Of a DNA stretch of 64,000 nt, positions 23,868 to 32,698 are shown one piece after another. The notes under the pieces were generated by a model that did not search any database, had not been told where the DNA came from, and saw only the letters and a program-made list of their open reading frames with translations. A program made the translations under genes and the position numbers. This DNA is from Vulcanimicrobiota bacterium (GTDB lineage Bacteria; Vulcanimicrobiota; Vulcanimicrobiia; Vulcanimicrobiales; Vulcanimicrobiaceae), in the NCBI GenBank assembly GCA_003164495.1, contig PLTN01000167.1, positions 164,867 to 228,866 on the forward strand. Reading direction: 5' to 3'. Every line of letters starts with the position of its first letter. Position 1 is the first letter of the stretch.

Positions 23868-25199
23868 ATGTCGATCACCAACGAGCGCCCGGCCAAACGC
23901 GCCGTGTTCAAGGGGTTTTACCGGAATCTAAACGGTGAGCCCGATCGATATCTCACGTCGGTCGAGCGTGGGACACCGGGCGGGGATTTCCACCGCCGGT
24001 TCTGGCAACCGGTGGCGTACGAACGCGAACTCCTCAAGGTGCCGCTACGGGTGCGTGCGCTGGGCGAAGATCTGGTGGTTTTCAAGAATCTCAAGGGCGA
24101 GGTTGGCTGCCTGCACTTGCAATGCTGCCATCGCAATAGTTCGCTCGAGTTCGGCATTCTCACCGACGAGGGTATCCGTTGTTGCTACCACGGACGGGAG
24201 TATGCCACCGACGGTGCGTGCATCGATATCCCAGGCGATCCGAACGCCGAACGCATCATGCAACAAGTAAACCAAGGCGGCTATCCGACCGAAGTCTACA
24301 GCGGGATCGTTTTCATCTACATGGGGCCGCCTGAAAATATTCCCGTTTTCCCGATGCTCGACCGCTTTGATCTTTCTGGTGTGCGCAATGTTCCCGGCAT
24401 CCGGCTCAACGTCGATTGCAACTGGCTACAGATGAAAGAAAACGCGGTCGACCCGCATCACACGGCAACCCTACATATGATTCCTCAGATGCGCGGCGTC
24501 ACAAAGGACACCTTCGCCGGCGAGTTTGGCGTATCGCCCGAGCTTACGTGGGTCGAAACCCCCAACGGCTGCATTTATCTCGGCGTGCGAAAAGTGGACG
24601 ACATGGTGTGGGTCAGGTCGGCAGAGATTGTTTACCCAAACATTCACACGATCAGCTCGATCGTAGAGAGCGGGCGCGTGGCAAAATACTCCAGCGCGCC
24701 ATTTATCACATTATGGACGTTGCCGATCGATTCGGAACACAGCGTTCAGTTTTACCTTAGTCATTACATTGACGGCGGAATGTCTCCCGAACAACGCGCG
24801 CCGCTGGAACAATTCGGTCAATTTCACAATGACCGCCCGTACGGAGATCGGCAGTGGATTCCAGGTGACGTGGATGCACAGGAAAGTCAGGGGGCGATTT
24901 CCGTCCACGAACTGGAACAGTTAGGCACCTTGGATCGCGGTGTCACGATGTTCCGAAAGATGATCCGCCGTGGGATCGAGGCCGTGGCCAACGGCGAAAA
25001 TCCGCCGCACGGGTTCTATCTCAGTCCGGCTGACGTGCCGCCCACGTATGCAAACGATTACGTCGTGCCGGTCTCGGAAGCCGGGATCGATGCGAACGAT
25101 CCGGCCGCCCTCCGCGCGTTTTCGCTCAAGGTTTGGGAAAAGTACCAGGAGCGTTCGCCGATGCAAGACTATCGGGAGAAGAGTCATAACGGGCGATGA
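23868..25199 (+). CDS. Rieske aromatic-ring oxygenase large subunit
   Basis: This 443-residue oxygenase has a Rieske centre with the first pair Cys86/His88 in LQCCHRNSSLEFG and the second at Cys105/His108 in RCCYHGREY. The usual proline between the first Cys and His is Cys here. The mononuclear iron site is predicted as Asp195, His198 and His203 (NAVDPHHTATLH). The substrate is unknown; relatives attack aromatic acids and ethers. ATG 23868 has GGAG about eight bases upstream, and an upstream in-frame extension lacks a site. The stop overlaps the MarR-type start by four bases, followed by a binding protein and a hydrolase, so the four form an operon. Confidence 0.83.
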   Translation: MSITNERPAKRAVFKGFYRNLNGEPDRYLTSVERGTPGGDFHRRFWQPVAYERELLKVPLRVRALGEDLVVFKNLKGEVGCLHLQCCHRNSSLEFGILTDEGIRCCYHGREYATDGACIDIPGDPNAERIMQQVNQGGYPTEVYSGIVFIYMGPPENIPVFPMLDRFDLSGVRNVPGIRLNVDCNWLQMKENAVDPHHTATLHMIPQMRGVTKDTFAGEFGVSPELTWVETPNGCIYLGVRKVDDMVWVRSAEIVYPNIHTISSIVESGRVAKYSSAPFITLWTLPIDSEHSVQFYLSHYIDGGMSPEQRAPLEQFGQFHNDRPYGDRQWIPGDVDAQESQGAISVHELEQLGTLDRGVTMFRKMIRRGIEAVANGENPPHGFYLSPADVPPTYANDYVVPVSEAGIDANDPAALRAFSLKVWEKYQERSPMQDYREKSHNGR

Positions 25200-25666
25200 G
25201 CAACGCGCGCGGAAAATCGCGGGGGCGGGCCCTCTCGTTTGACACGTATATACCGTTCCTAGTGAACCGGGCGGCAACGGCGATGCTAACGTCTGCAGCG
25301 TCTGAGTTTGAACCGCACGGCCTCACCGTTCCGAAGTGGCGCGTGTTATTTCTTTTGTGGGAGCGCGGTAGCTGCCCGTTCGCGACCTGCATGGAACTCG
25401 CGAGCATCGGAGCCCCAACGTTCTCTCGTCTCACCGCGAAAATGGAACGCGAGCGGCTCATCGTTCGCACGCGCGTCCCGGAAGATACGCGTACCTTAGA
25501 ACTCACGATCACGGCGAAAGGCCGCGAGCTCGTCGAGAGCCTCATGCCCGTCGCCATCAGTTCCGAGAAAATGTACCTCGACGGCGTAACCGCAGCGGAG
25601 CGAACAGCGCTTCTGAGCGCTCTAGGAAAAATCTACCGGAATGTCAGCCGCAACGCCTCTCTTTGA
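25196..25666 (+). CDS. MarR-family transcriptional regulator
   Basis: This 156-residue winged-helix protein has the MarR pattern: a dimerising N-terminal helix, HGLTVPKWRVLFLLWERG, the recognition segment ASIGAPTFSRLTAKMERERL and the wing VRTRVPEDTRTLELTITAKG. MarR proteins near catabolic genes usually repress them until an aromatic ligand binds. Here it is co-transcribed with the Rieske oxygenase (overlap ATGA) and lies 13 bases before a binding-protein gene, so it probably senses the operon's substrate. It lies in the middle of its own predicted target operon. Confidence 0.85.
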   Translation: MSNARGKSRGRALSFDTYIPFLVNRAATAMLTSAASEFEPHGLTVPKWRVLFLLWERGSCPFATCMELASIGAPTFSRLTAKMERERLIVRTRVPEDTRTLELTITAKGRELVESLMPVAISSEKMYLDGVTAAERTALLSALGKIYRNVSRNASL

Positions 25667-25679
25667 TTGGAGTGAAACC

Positions 25680-26627
25680 ATGCAATTGACCCGACTCCGC
25701 GCCGCACAGGCTATCGCAGGCGCTCTCGTCCTCCCCAGTCTCGCACAAGTCGGTCGGGCTGCGGATCTCCCAACGTTGAAGGTTGCGATTCAGCCCATCG
25801 AGCCCTCATGCCAGCCGTACTACGCGGAGGCCAACGGTTTCCTCGACAAGGCCGGCATTAGCGTCGACGTTACCGGTATATCGACGAGCCCGGTCATCTT
25901 GCAAGCGCTGTTGTCAGGAACGTACGACATCGGAAGCGCGACCGTCACGACCCTCGCGCTGGCCCACATCAAGGGACTTCCGATCGTCATCATTGCGCCG
26001 CAGGCCGTCGTCGAGCGGGGTGTCGTTCAGGGCGGCATCGTCGTGGGGGCGAGTTCGACGATCAAGGAGGCCAAAGATCTCAATGGCAAGACCTTCGCCG
26101 TTTCGGGTCTCGGAACGATCGCCGAGTTTGTGCCGCGCGCATGGGTCGACAAGAACGGCGGCGATTCATCGACGATGAAGTTCACCGAGGTTCCGTTTCC
26201 CACGATTGGTGACGCCATCGCAGCGGGGCGTGCCGACGCCGGGTGGCTGAACGAACCATTCTTCACGATCGCGACCAAGAAGGGACAAGTGAAGCTGTTG
26301 AACACCACCGACGATGCGATGCCGCCGGTGTATCTTGCAACGGCATGGTTTGCAACCGCCGCCTGGGCCAAGGCGCATCCCGACCTCGTCGCGCGCTTCG
26401 CGCGTGCGATGAATCAGGCTGGGGTGTGGGCTAATGCCAATCCCGACAAAGTCGTTCCGATTCTCGTAGACAAATTGAAGGCCGACCCGGCCATGCTTGC
26501 GATCGGCCACCGTACGACCTTTACCGATAAACTCGTGAACGGACAAATTCAACCGCTCATCGACATTGTTGCCAGGTATCAGAAAGTCCCGACGTTCTCA
26601 GCTTCCGACCTCATCTTCCGGGGATGA
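25680..26627 (+). CDS. ABC-type substrate-binding protein, SsuA/THI5 type
   Basis: This 315-residue exported binding protein has a signal peptide ending near VGRA-ADL. The class II fold signature is LKVAIQPIEPSCQPYYAEAN then GFLDKAGISVDV, and AAGRADAGWLNEPFF lies near the second lobe hinge. It contains the NGKTFAVSGLGTIAE strand shared by most binding proteins of this window. GGAG eight bases before ATG 25680 fixes the start. No permease or ATPase accompanies it. It lies between the MarR-type gene and a hydrolase, with which it overlaps by four bases. Confidence 0.85.
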   Translation: MQLTRLRAAQAIAGALVLPSLAQVGRAADLPTLKVAIQPIEPSCQPYYAEANGFLDKAGISVDVTGISTSPVILQALLSGTYDIGSATVTTLALAHIKGLPIVIIAPQAVVERGVVQGGIVVGASSTIKEAKDLNGKTFAVSGLGTIAEFVPRAWVDKNGGDSSTMKFTEVPFPTIGDAIAAGRADAGWLNEPFFTIATKKGQVKLLNTTDDAMPPVYLATAWFATAAWAKAHPDLVARFARAMNQAGVWANANPDKVVPILVDKLKADPAMLAIGHRTTFTDKLVNGQIQPLIDIVARYQKVPTFSASDLIFRG

Positions 26628-27496
26628 ATTCTGAACTCTTGATCGATGAGCCGGCGTTCACCGCCTCGGGTCGCACTCGGGCGCTGCAACGAGCTCTGAC
26701 CACCGATCGATGCCCGTTGATCGTGGCTATTCACGGTGGCGGATTCACGTCGGAGTATTTCGACATTTCCGGCTGCTCGCTGATCGAGCGCGCCGCCGCG
26801 CGCGGTTACGGTGTCATCGCGCTCGATCGGCTCGGATATGGTCGCTCCCGCGCCGCCGGCAAAGACGTGCAAACGCTTGCTGCCAACGCGGAGTGGATCT
26901 CTGAGGCGATCGATCGTCTGTGGACGCAATTCCAGGAAGAGTGCGCCGGTGTCGTCCTCATCGGCCACTCGATCGGCGCCGCACTGGCCGTGATGCTTGC
27001 AGCGCAACCGCAGAGCTGGCCGCTGGCCGGTGTAGCCGTTTCGGGCGCAGGGCTTACGCCGAACCCAGCCCTTCACAGCTATTTCGAGCGGTTTCCGGCT
27101 GATACGTGGGTTGAGACCTCCGCCGAAAATAAAGACCGGCTGATGTTTGGTAACCCGGACGACGTCAAGAGCGGGGTCGCGGAGCTGGTACGGCCCGCAT
27201 ATGTTCCTATCGCTACGCGGGAGCTGCTCGAGATCAACACCGTGTGGCCGCAGAACGCTCGAGCGTTACTTACCTCGGTCGAGGTTCCCGTGCAGTTCCG
27301 GCTGGCCGAGCAAGACGGTTTGTGGGTGGTAAATGATGAGGAGATCCAATCGCTTTCGGATTTGCTGTCTCGAGTCACAGGGAGTTCTGCTGCCATCGTC
27401 TCGCACGCAGGTCACTGCATCGACTTCCATAACGTCGGGCCGCAATTCCAAGACGATCAGCTGAACTTCGCGCTGGGCTGCTGCCGTATTTCTTAG
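26624..27496 (+). CDS. Alpha/beta hydrolase
   Basis: This 290-residue alpha/beta hydrolase has the oxyanion segment VAIHGGGFTSEYFD, the nucleophile elbow GHSIGA and the catalytic His in SHAGHCIDF near the C-terminus. Length and motifs fit esterases and C-C bond hydrolases of aromatic degradation. Which bond it cuts is unknown. It overlaps the binding-protein gene by four bases, ending the 23868-27496 operon, and its stop overlaps the convergent gene by four bases. Confidence 0.82.
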   Translation: MNSELLIDEPAFTASGRTRALQRALTTDRCPLIVAIHGGGFTSEYFDISGCSLIERAAARGYGVIALDRLGYGRSRAAGKDVQTLAANAEWISEAIDRLWTQFQEECAGVVLIGHSIGAALAVMLAAQPQSWPLAGVAVSGAGLTPNPALHSYFERFPADTWVETSAENKDRLMFGNPDDVKSGVAELVRPAYVPIATRELLEINTVWPQNARALLTSVEVPVQFRLAEQDGLWVVNDEEIQSLSDLLSRVTGSSAAIVSHAGHCIDFHNVGPQFQDDQLNFALGCCRIS

Positions 27497-28479
27497 CCCG
27501 CGGTGCGAGACTGGCGCGTATCGCCCGGTGGCGCTGCGATGATGGCCGGGGCGGCGTCGGTCGAGCCGAAACGCTTCGCGTAGGCTGCGCGCGCGAACGA
27601 GAGATCCCACATCAGCATCGGATTGAAGCCGGTGATTTCCGGATACTGCAGTACCGCCACGTCGTAGGCATGCGTCAGGCCCTGGGGGGTGGGGATCGGT
27701 ACCGGGGCGATTTCCGCCTGTTGCACGGCGCAGAAGCGGTCGATCGCGTTGTCGTCTTCGAGCGGGAAGTGCTCGCGTAGCGCCTCGACTGATTCGACCG
27801 TGAGCTCGCGAAACCACGTCGGGTCGGCGTTGATGCGCGCGCAGGTATCGAACATCGCTTCGACAAGCAGCGCGATGTCGTCACGCCGGCGCTCGATGAA
27901 CGATTCCGTTGTCGTCGGGATGATGTGTGCGCCGTCGAATGCGTACGACCCATACGGAATCTCCATCAACCCCGCCGCTTTCGCCGCGTCGGCGTAAGAT
28001 GGCAGCATGAAACACGCATCGCACGAGCCGTCGGCGACCTTCTTCCAGTGACCCCAGCGCCCGGTGTCGCTCTCCGCGTAGACGATCATCTCGACATGGT
28101 CGACTAGGTTGACCGAGGTCAGCAGGGCTCGCGGGAACGAACGCTGCGGACCCGTGAGCCGTACTGCGAGTTTCTTGCCGCGCAAGTCCTCGAGCGTTCT
28201 GATGCCGGGACGCGCGAGCAGCAACTCGACCCACTCGTGCGCCGCGGACGCCACGGTGACGAGCGGTACACCTTGGGCGCGATAGCGCTGAAGGCCCCAG
28301 TAGTTCTCGGCCAGCGCGTCCACCTCGCCGCGTCGCAGCGCTTCCCCCCAGTCCTCGCTCCCAACTTGTTTGTGCCGGCTGATTTCGAGGTCGAGACCGC
28401 GCTCCTGCGCGCTGCGGGACAGACCATTGAGAAATGGCAAACGGTCCACGTCGCGGTAACGCATGCGCATTGCGGGCAT
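27493..28479 (-). CDS. Signal-less SsuA/THI5-fold binding protein
   Basis: This 328-residue protein has the class II binding-protein fold. Recognisable parts are GEALRRGEVDALAENYWGLQ, RTLEDLRGKKLAVRLTGPQR and ADGSCDACFMLPSYADAAKA. It starts MPAMRMRYRDVDRLPFLNGL with no signal peptide, so it is cytosolic, like the decarboxylase-like protein at 20146. It may be a ligand sensor, a carrier, or an enzyme of the Pht5 type. It overlaps the LigB-type dioxygenase gene (ATGA), which ties it to aromatic ring cleavage. Confidence 0.72.
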   Translation of the reverse strand: MPAMRMRYRDVDRLPFLNGLSRSAQERGLDLEISRHKQVGSEDWGEALRRGEVDALAENYWGLQRYRAQGVPLVTVASAAHEWVELLLARPGIRTLEDLRGKKLAVRLTGPQRSFPRALLTSVNLVDHVEMIVYAESDTGRWGHWKKVADGSCDACFMLPSYADAAKAAGLMEIPYGSYAFDGAHIIPTTTESFIERRRDDIALLVEAMFDTCARINADPTWFRELTVESVEALREHFPLEDDNAIDRFCAVQQAEIAPVPIPTPQGLTHAYDVAVLQYPEITGFNPMLMWDLSFARAAYAKRFGSTDAAPAIIAAPPGDTRQSRTAG

Positions 28480-29459
28480 CAGGCTACACCCGCCACGCCG
28501 CGCGCTTCTGCCGAAAGATCGAATGGCGCCCAGAACGCCACGCTGAGCCCCATGATCGCCCGGTAGAAGGCATCGTAGACGATCCAAGCCGGCTTTCGAT
28601 CGCCCAAGATTCCCATCAGCGTGACCCACTGCCGCAGTTCGACGAGCCCATTGTTGAGAAGATCCGATGACGACAACTCGCCGAGCTTCGCGTTCCGGCC
28701 GGCCTGCAACCAGCCAACGATGCGGCGATCGACGTCCTCCGCGATCGAGCCGACTTGATACGGTCCGGTATATGCCTCGTACGGGAAGCCGGCGCTGAAG
28801 TGCGACAATCCGCCCGAAGCGTAACACGCTACGCGCAGCGGCGACGGCCACGCTGCGAGCGCGACGCGAATTGCCTGACCGAATGCATAGCAGCGGGCCG
28901 GCGAAGGCGCGGGCACGTGAATGGCGTTGACGAAGAGCGGGATCACCGGTACCTTCGGATCCAGGTAGCTCATAATCTGCGCGTGCGCGTGCGAGATCAG
29001 CTCGTCACCGGCGAAGGCGCGGATGCCCACTACGTCAATAGCCTGGTCCAGACACGACCGGTAGAGATGATTGGCGAGAGCGCTGTCGTTGCGGTAGACG
29101 TTACGAAAGCCGTCATTACCGTCGCGGTTCACCGAAACGAACTTCTCACCGGTGAAGATCGCGAATTGCGGCGTCTGATCGCGATAGAGTTCGTCCTGAT
29201 CGTCGCCGACCATGATCAGCACGTCCGGCTCGAACGCCTCAAGGTCGGCCTTCAGGCGCGCGAAGCCCCCTTGGATAAGCTTGAAGCGCGACAGATTTTC
29301 TTCGAGTGTTTCGTTTTCGATCGCCGGCACTTCGGGCGGGAGCGTGCCAAACTTCGCTTTGTAGCGGTTGCGCGTGCGTTCGCGCCGTGCTTCCCATTCG
29401 GTCGGATCGGTGAACGCGTATGCGTGCGACGAGGCCATTCCGGCCAAAATTACCGACAT
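28479..29459 (-). CDS. LigB-type extradiol ring-cleavage dioxygenase
   Basis: This 326-residue type II extradiol dioxygenase catalytic subunit has His12 in the iron-binding MASSHAYAF and His220 in SGGLSHF, the general acid/base. The second iron-ligand region reads VLIMVGDDQDELY instead of the ndH of LigB, a variation seen in distant branches, so iron coordination should be tested. It would open a catechol-type ring meta to the hydroxyls. It shares an operon with a RidA-type protein upstream (12 bases) and the signal-less binding protein downstream. Two paralogues lie at 59588 and 60517. Confidence 0.82.
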   Translation of the reverse strand: MSVILAGMASSHAYAFTDPTEWEARRERTRNRYKAKFGTLPPEVPAIENETLEENLSRFKLIQGGFARLKADLEAFEPDVLIMVGDDQDELYRDQTPQFAIFTGEKFVSVNRDGNDGFRNVYRNDSALANHLYRSCLDQAIDVVGIRAFAGDELISHAHAQIMSYLDPKVPVIPLFVNAIHVPAPSPARCYAFGQAIRVALAAWPSPLRVACYASGGLSHFSAGFPYEAYTGPYQVGSIAEDVDRRIVGWLQAGRNAKLGELSSSDLLNNGLVELRQWVTLMGILGDRKPAWIVYDAFYRAIMGLSVAFWAPFDLSAEARGVAGVA

Positions 29460-29471
29460 GTCGTATGCATC

Positions 29472-29867
29472 CTATTCGGCTAAGGCGACGACGTCCAGCA
29501 CGAACCGCGAATTGCCGCCGGGCGACGCGTTGGCGTCAGCGACCTGCATCGCTGTGCGTGCCGGCGGGTCTTCCGGGAAATACTGCATCCAGACCTCGTG
29601 AAACGGATCGCGGTCCGCAAGATCTTGCAAGTACAGCGTCACCTTCACAATATGCCGCAGCGTTAAGCCGCGACTCTCCATGAGGGTCTTGAGATTTTCG
29701 AATGCCTGTGCGGCCTGGGCGCGAACTCCGTCGGGCGATTTGTTCGTTTCAGGGTTGCGGCCCCGAATGGCGGAGAAAAAGATGAGGTTGCCGGCGCGAA
29801 CGCCGTTGACCATGCCGTCCATGCGGCCTGGGCCGCCTTTCGGCGTTCCGAGCGTTTCTCTATTCAC
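29472..29867 (-). CDS. RidA/YjgF-family protein
   Basis: This 131-residue protein has the RidA fold with ending PEDPPARTAMQVADANASPG, which carries the conserved Arg that binds the carboxylate of imines and enamines. The early strand GNLIFFSAIRGRNPET and the segment ENLKTLMESRGLTLRHIVKV are typical. In catabolic operons RidA relatives deaminate 2-aminomuconate-type intermediates or reactive enamines, which fits an adjacent ring-cleavage enzyme. It is the first gene of the minus-strand operon ending at 27493 and starts 30 bases from the divergent GntR-type gene. Confidence 0.88.
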   Translation of the reverse strand: MNRETLGTPKGGPGRMDGMVNGVRAGNLIFFSAIRGRNPETNKSPDGVRAQAAQAFENLKTLMESRGLTLRHIVKVTLYLQDLADRDPFHEVWMQYFPEDPPARTAMQVADANASPGGNSRFVLDVVALAE

Positions 29868-29897
29868 AGTTCAATTCTCTCAGCAGGGTAGCAGTGC

Positions 29898-30629
29898 GTG
29901 AGGCGCGCAAGTGAGCGGAGGATGGAGACATCAAAGCCGCAGATCTCGCGGCGCGGGACGGCACTTCATCAGGAAGACGTTTCGTATCGGCAGCTTCGCG
30001 ACGCGATCGCGACCGGGGAACTTCTCCCGAGTCAGCGGCTTGTGGAGTCCGACCTCGCCGCTTCGCTGGGCGTCGGACGCGCGGCCATTCGGACCGCGAT
30101 TGCGCGCCTTGCGCAAGAAAATCTTGTCGAACGCCAGCCCAATCGCGGCGCGCGCGTTCGACGCGTTTCCGACGAGGAGGCGCTAGAGGTCGTTGAACTG
30201 CGCTTGGTGCTGGAATGTCTCGTCGTGCGCCATGCGGCACAGCACGCGGACGCGCGCGATACGGAGCGTCTGGCGCGCATAATGCACGACATGGAGCAGC
30301 AGTGTGCGGTCGAGGACATGGCCGGATTTGCGCGCACCAACGCGCAGTTCCACGGCGAGGTACTACGGATCGCGCGGCACGAGACGGCGCGCCGCATGCT
30401 GGACAGCCTGCTCTCACATCGCTTCGAACTCCAGCGCCTAACCACACCGGCACGGCCCTCCGATCGCCTCTCCGAACATCGCGTTATCTATGACGCCATT
30501 TGCGCGCACGATCCGGACGCCGCCGAACGTGCGATGTACCGGCACCTCTGCGGCGTCGTTGAGCGCTGGCGGAACCGGGTGAAGGCGGAGCAAGCGCGCC
30601 GTTCCGTAGCTCCGCGCCTCAACACCTAA
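29898..30629 (+). CDS. GntR-family (FCD-type) transcriptional regulator
   Basis: This 243-residue regulator has an N-terminal winged helix (LRDAIATGELLPSQRLVESD, then LAASLGVGRAAIRTAIARLA) and a C-terminal helical FCD ligand domain (ELRLVLECLVVRHAA, FHGEVLRIARHE, EHRVIYDAICAHD). FCD proteins usually repress catabolic operons and are released by an organic acid. It is divergent from the RidA-LigB operon with only 30 bases between starts, so it probably controls that operon and itself. GTG 29898 has an AGGG site nine bases upstream; ATG 29922 abuts GGAGG and is less likely. Confidence 0.85.
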   Translation: MRRASERRMETSKPQISRRGTALHQEDVSYRQLRDAIATGELLPSQRLVESDLAASLGVGRAAIRTAIARLAQENLVERQPNRGARVRRVSDEEALEVVELRLVLECLVVRHAAQHADARDTERLARIMHDMEQQCAVEDMAGFARTNAQFHGEVLRIARHETARRMLDSLLSHRFELQRLTTPARPSDRLSEHRVIYDAICAHDPDAAERAMYRHLCGVVERWRNRVKAEQARRSVAPRLNT

Positions 30630-31504
30630 TCGGCCGCGACCGCTTGCCTTTTGCCGACCATGTCGTCGATGATCTGGGCAACTTGTTCGGGCTGATCGGT
30701 CTGCACTTGGTGCCCGGCGTTGTGAATCCAATGGAACCGGATGCCGGGCAGCATTTTCTCCAGTTCGCGGCCGAGCTCGGGCGGCGCAAAGATGTCGGCA
30801 TCGCCCCAGATGAATGTGGTCGGGATTTGCTTGGCCAGCGCGGGTAGCGTGACGCGCATATCGTAATGTGCGGCGAGCACGGCGTTGTCGCGCACCGCAC
30901 GGATCGCTTTATCCGACGCGGCAAAGGCTTCGCGAACCCCGGGGCGAGTCGCGGCCGTTTGCCGTAAATCGACGAGAGTATCGGTGACCACTTCCGCACG
31001 CGCGGTGAGTCCGTGCATCAGGTTGAGCATCGCCGGGCGGGTGCCGTCGTAGGCTTGCATTAGCTTCATGCCCTCGCTCGGCGAGCGGTTCGCGCCCATT
31101 GCGCCGCCGATCGAACCGCTCGAAAGCAGGATGACGTTTTCCACACGGTCGGGATGCTGAATCGCGTATTGAGCCGCGCACCACGCACCTTGCGAGTTGC
31201 CCATGATGGTGAATGTATCCAGGCATAATGCATCGACGAACGCGGCAGCATGATCGACACGGCTCTGCAAACCGTAGCGCAGCGGCACCGGATCGGTTTC
31301 GCCGTACCCGCCGATCGAGTCGAGTCCGATGATCCGGTATCGGTCGCCGAGAATATCGAGCAATTTTCCTAGGCCCGCCTCACCGGAGGAGCCCGCTCCG
31401 CCGCCGTGCATGCCGACGATGACGGGGCCGTTGCCGCCGCTCTCGGTATAGTGGGTCTTGATTCCGTTGACCATGACGAAGCGCGAACGCCGAGTGTTTG
31501 ACAC
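30626..31504 (-). CDS. Alpha/beta hydrolase, meta-cleavage product hydrolase-like
   Basis: This 292-residue hydrolase has the oxyanion segment MHGGGAGSSGEAGLGK, the nucleophile elbow IMGNSQGAWCAAQ, the acid IWGDADIF and the catalytic His in NAGHQVQTDQ. This is the MhpC/BphD layout of C-C hydrolases that split the product of extradiol cleavage. It is downstream of a binding-protein gene (27 bases) and its end overlaps the GntR-type gene by four bases. Together with the LigB-type enzyme it could complete ring fission; the exact substrate is unknown. Confidence 0.82.
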   Translation of the reverse strand: MSNTRRSRFVMVNGIKTHYTESGGNGPVIVGMHGGGAGSSGEAGLGKLLDILGDRYRIIGLDSIGGYGETDPVPLRYGLQSRVDHAAAFVDALCLDTFTIMGNSQGAWCAAQYAIQHPDRVENVILLSSGSIGGAMGANRSPSEGMKLMQAYDGTRPAMLNLMHGLTARAEVVTDTLVDLRQTAATRPGVREAFAASDKAIRAVRDNAVLAAHYDMRVTLPALAKQIPTTFIWGDADIFAPPELGRELEKMLPGIRFHWIHNAGHQVQTDQPEQVAQIIDDMVGKRQAVAAD

Positions 31505-31531
31505 GATCAGAGTCCTTCCGGAAGCGAGCAG

Positions 31532-32554
31532 TTAGTGAATCGTGGCGGCAAGCTTTAGCGCCTGGTCCAAATAGCTGTTGTCGATGACGCTTTTCGGATC
31601 GAACGCTTTGTTGGTGATCACCCCGGCGTCTTTCATCGCTTGAATCGTGTTCGCGAATCCGGCCGAGTCGATGCGGGCGTCTTTTGGTGGCGTCTTTCCG
31701 CGTTGCGGACCCGCAACGTAGAAGTCGTAGAACGCCTCGGATGACTCGTGCGCGACGCCGGTCGCGCTCGAGAGGATGTTCACGGCCTCGGCCTTGTTTT
31801 TCGGATCGAGGATGAAGTTGCAACCCTTGGCAAAGGCTGCCAAGAACCGGATCGCAGCTTGCGGATTGGTTTGCAAGAACTTCTTGCTGGCCATGAGGGG
31901 ACCGTTGAACATCGCTTGGCCGCCGTTGAGGCGGGCGATAATATGCAGGTGCGAATCCGGTTCGAGTGTGACGGGGTCGTTCACCAGCACGCCTTGCACC
32001 TTGCCGGCCCCGATCAGTGGCAGATGCGTGTCATCGGCGCCGCCGAGATAGATCGCCGACCACTTGCCGGCGCCGATCAAATTGTCTATCTGCCGCGTTC
32101 CGATGATTTCGAGCGAGGTGTTCTTGGGCGGCATCGAGATCGTCTTGCCGACGAGTTGGCTCGGGGAAGTGATCGTGTCGGCTGCGACGAGGGAAACCGG
32201 ATAGCTTTCGGAGCCGCCGATCGCGACGACTTGATCGGTTTGTCCGTTGGCCACCGGCAAGATCGCGCCGGTGCTGGATACGGCCATGTCGACCTGGCCG
32301 CTGACCAGCGCGTTGACGATGTTCGGATCGCCGAATACGACGAGCCATTGGCCGATCTTGACCTTAGCCTGATCGAAGTATCCCTTTTGCTGCGCGATGT
32401 ACATGCACCATTCGCCGGCGCCTTTGCCGTATGTGGCAACGTTGACGGACGGGATGTCGCTTTGCGCTGCTATCGGCGCAACCGGCTGGAGCGAGATCAC
32501 GGCGAGTGCTGCGACGACCGCCGTCGCACGAACCATGCGCGAACAACATCTCAT
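31532..32554 (-). CDS. ABC-type substrate-binding protein, SsuA/THI5 type
   Basis: This 340-residue exported protein has a signal peptide (MRCCSRMVRATAVVAALAVI onward, cleaved near IAAQ) and the class II fold with VATYGKGAGEWCMYIAQQKG, then LVSGQVDMAVSSTGA and QLVGKTISMPPKNT. GGAGG at about 32563-32567 fixes ATG 32554, and a textbook promoter lies just upstream. It is divergent from the HyuA/HyuB/ABC operon. Of all binding proteins in the window it is best placed to serve the permease and ATPase at 36995-38598. Confidence 0.85.
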   Translation of the reverse strand: MRCCSRMVRATAVVAALAVISLQPVAPIAAQSDIPSVNVATYGKGAGEWCMYIAQQKGYFDQAKVKIGQWLVVFGDPNIVNALVSGQVDMAVSSTGAILPVANGQTDQVVAIGGSESYPVSLVAADTITSPSQLVGKTISMPPKNTSLEIIGTRQIDNLIGAGKWSAIYLGGADDTHLPLIGAGKVQGVLVNDPVTLEPDSHLHIIARLNGGQAMFNGPLMASKKFLQTNPQAAIRFLAAFAKGCNFILDPKNKAEAVNILSSATGVAHESSEAFYDFYVAGPQRGKTPPKDARIDSAGFANTIQAMKDAGVITNKAFDPKSVIDNSYLDQALKLAATIH

Positions 32555-32576
32555 GGTTAGACCTCCGAGTGCAGGA

Positions 32577-32605
32577 ATGTTAGCTTCCTCGATCAGGATT
32601 GTCAA
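32577..32605 (-). promoter_or_regulatory. Sigma-70-type promoter TTGACA-N17-TAACAT
   Basis: On the minus strand TTGACA (32605-32600) and TAACAT (32582-32577) are separated by exactly 17 bases, the best classical promoter seen here. Transcription would start about 15 bases before the GGAGG of the binding-protein gene at 31532-32554, giving a short leader. Confidence 0.72.
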
Positions 32606-32698
32606 CAAAAGTTCTTGCAGGATTCGACTCAGAACCCCACGATAAATTCCAGTTCGACAATCGGCGGAATCGGCGGCGCCAAGCGCCTGAGGAGCACC

